In this document: in pieces, positions 63,718 to 64,000 of the stretch | Layout of the letters: each line of letters opens with the position of its first letter | Position numbering within the stretch: the first letter of the stretch is position 1 | Source: Immersiella caudata | Taxonomy: Eukaryota; Ascomycota; Sordariomycetes; Sordariales; Lasiosphaeriaceae | Direction of reading: 5' to 3' | NCBI GenBank assembly: GCA_030512335.1 | Contig: JAULSU010000001.1 | Span: 930,001-994,000 of the forward strand | DNA: 64,000 nucleotides | Made by a program: the position numbers and the translations under genes | The notes under the pieces: generated by a model | Databases searched by the model: none | Told to the model about the DNA's origin: nothing | The model's input: the letters and a program-made list of their open reading frames with translations, nothing else

Positions 63718-64000
63718 CTACAGCTTACTAGGCATCCTAGTAGCACCATCTAACCGAATAACCACCCCATTCAACATGACATTCTCAATCGCCTGTACCA
63801 CCAACGACGAGAACTCCTCGGGCATGCCCGCGCGCACGGGAAACTCCATCGCCTTCTTCAGTCCCGTCTTCACCTTGTCCGACATCACGGCCGTCATGGC
63901 CGAGTCGAACATGCTGGGTGCGATGGTGACTACGCGGATCCCAAAGCGGGAGAGGTCGCGGGCCATAGGGAGGGTCATGGATGCGACGGCGCCTTTGCTG
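63718..64000 (-). CDS. Short-chain dehydrogenase/reductase, 5' part outside window
   Basis: The frame is open from the right edge to the stop at 63718. It starts in SKGAVASMTLPMARDLSRFG, where the Lys belongs to the SDR Y-x-x-x-K active site whose Tyr lies just outside. It continues with IRVVTIAPSMFDSAMTAVMS, FPVRAGMPEEFSSLVVQAIE and the C-terminal LNGVVIRLDGATRM. The end resembles HSD17B10-type (3-hydroxyacyl-CoA dehydrogenase type 2) SDRs, but the substrate cannot be decided from 94 residues. An internal ATG at 63978 is not the real start. Confidence 0.88.
   Translation of the reverse strand, partial: SKGAVASMTLPMARDLSRFGIRVVTIAPSMFDSAMTAVMSDKVKTGLKKAMEFPVRAGMPEEFSSLVVQAIENVMLNGVVIRLDGATRMPSKL

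Noticed and set aside
1..64000. tRNA or rRNA genes
   Set aside because: I looked for tRNA A/B-box and T-loop patterns (such as GGTTCGAATCC) and found none in a foldable context; a tRNAscan-SE run would be decisive.

Overview
The window looks like nuclear DNA of a filamentous ascomycete (Pezizomycotina, probably a Sordariomycete-like plant-biomass degrader). Genes are mono- or oligo-exonic with GT-AG introns of about 44-100 nt, often with a CTGAC-like branch site. Gene families are typically fungal: GH7, AA9, eqolisin protease, DUF3669, Clr5, HET, CorA-like, SesB-type NLR. Intergenic DNA is partly AT-rich and carries transition-biased (RIP-like) repeat copies. I cannot name the genus. No tRNA, rRNA or CRISPR array was recognised.

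Layout. 0-3.8 kb: a divergent pair, a CHAT-protease/NTPase protein that runs off the left edge and a fungal gasdermin-like protein. 7-12.3 kb: a GH7 cellulase homologue with an altered catalytic motif, a frameshifted HNH nuclease, a multi-pass membrane protein and a small secreted protein. 12.5-18.7 kb: two adjacent DUF3669 genes with a 33-bp tandem repeat between them, then a cytidine/dCMP-deaminase-like gene. 18.7-27 kb: small zinc-knuckle-like ORFs, an eqolisin (G1) protease, a broken CocE/X-Pro-peptidase-type hydrolase and an AA9 LPMO. 28-31.2 kb: a head-to-head sulfide-oxidation pair (sulfide:quinone oxidoreductase and ETHE1-like persulfide dioxygenase). 33-36.6 kb: a coiled-coil protein, a Clr5-domain protein with minisatellites in its upstream region, and a small Cys-rich ORF. 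36.6-51.9 kb: gene-poor, repeat-rich DNA with a single-pass membrane protein, a five-exon CorA-like transporter gene, a HET-domain relic and a 10-bp minisatellite. 51.9-58.9 kb: a seven-exon SesB-hydrolase/NTPase/ankyrin NLR, followed 58 bp later by a gene with a ubiquitin-like domain and one in-frame stop. 59.4-64 kb: a D-2-hydroxyacid dehydrogenase, a dsRBD-like protein and a truncated SDR.

How the genes work together. The strongest system is at the left edge. A CHAT (caspase-like) NLR-type protein beside a gasdermin-like pore former matches the fungal protease/gasdermin cell-death modules related to HET-Q1/HET-Q2 and RCD-1. Together with the SesB-ankyrin NLR, the HET relic, the DUF3669 pair and the Clr5 gene, the window is rich in allorecognition/innate-immunity-type genes. 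The SQR/ETHE1 pair forms a mitochondrial sulfide-detoxification route. GH7, AA9 and eqolisin are secreted enzymes for plant polymer and protein attack, although the GH7 may be inactive. Functions are inferred from motifs read by eye; no database search was run.
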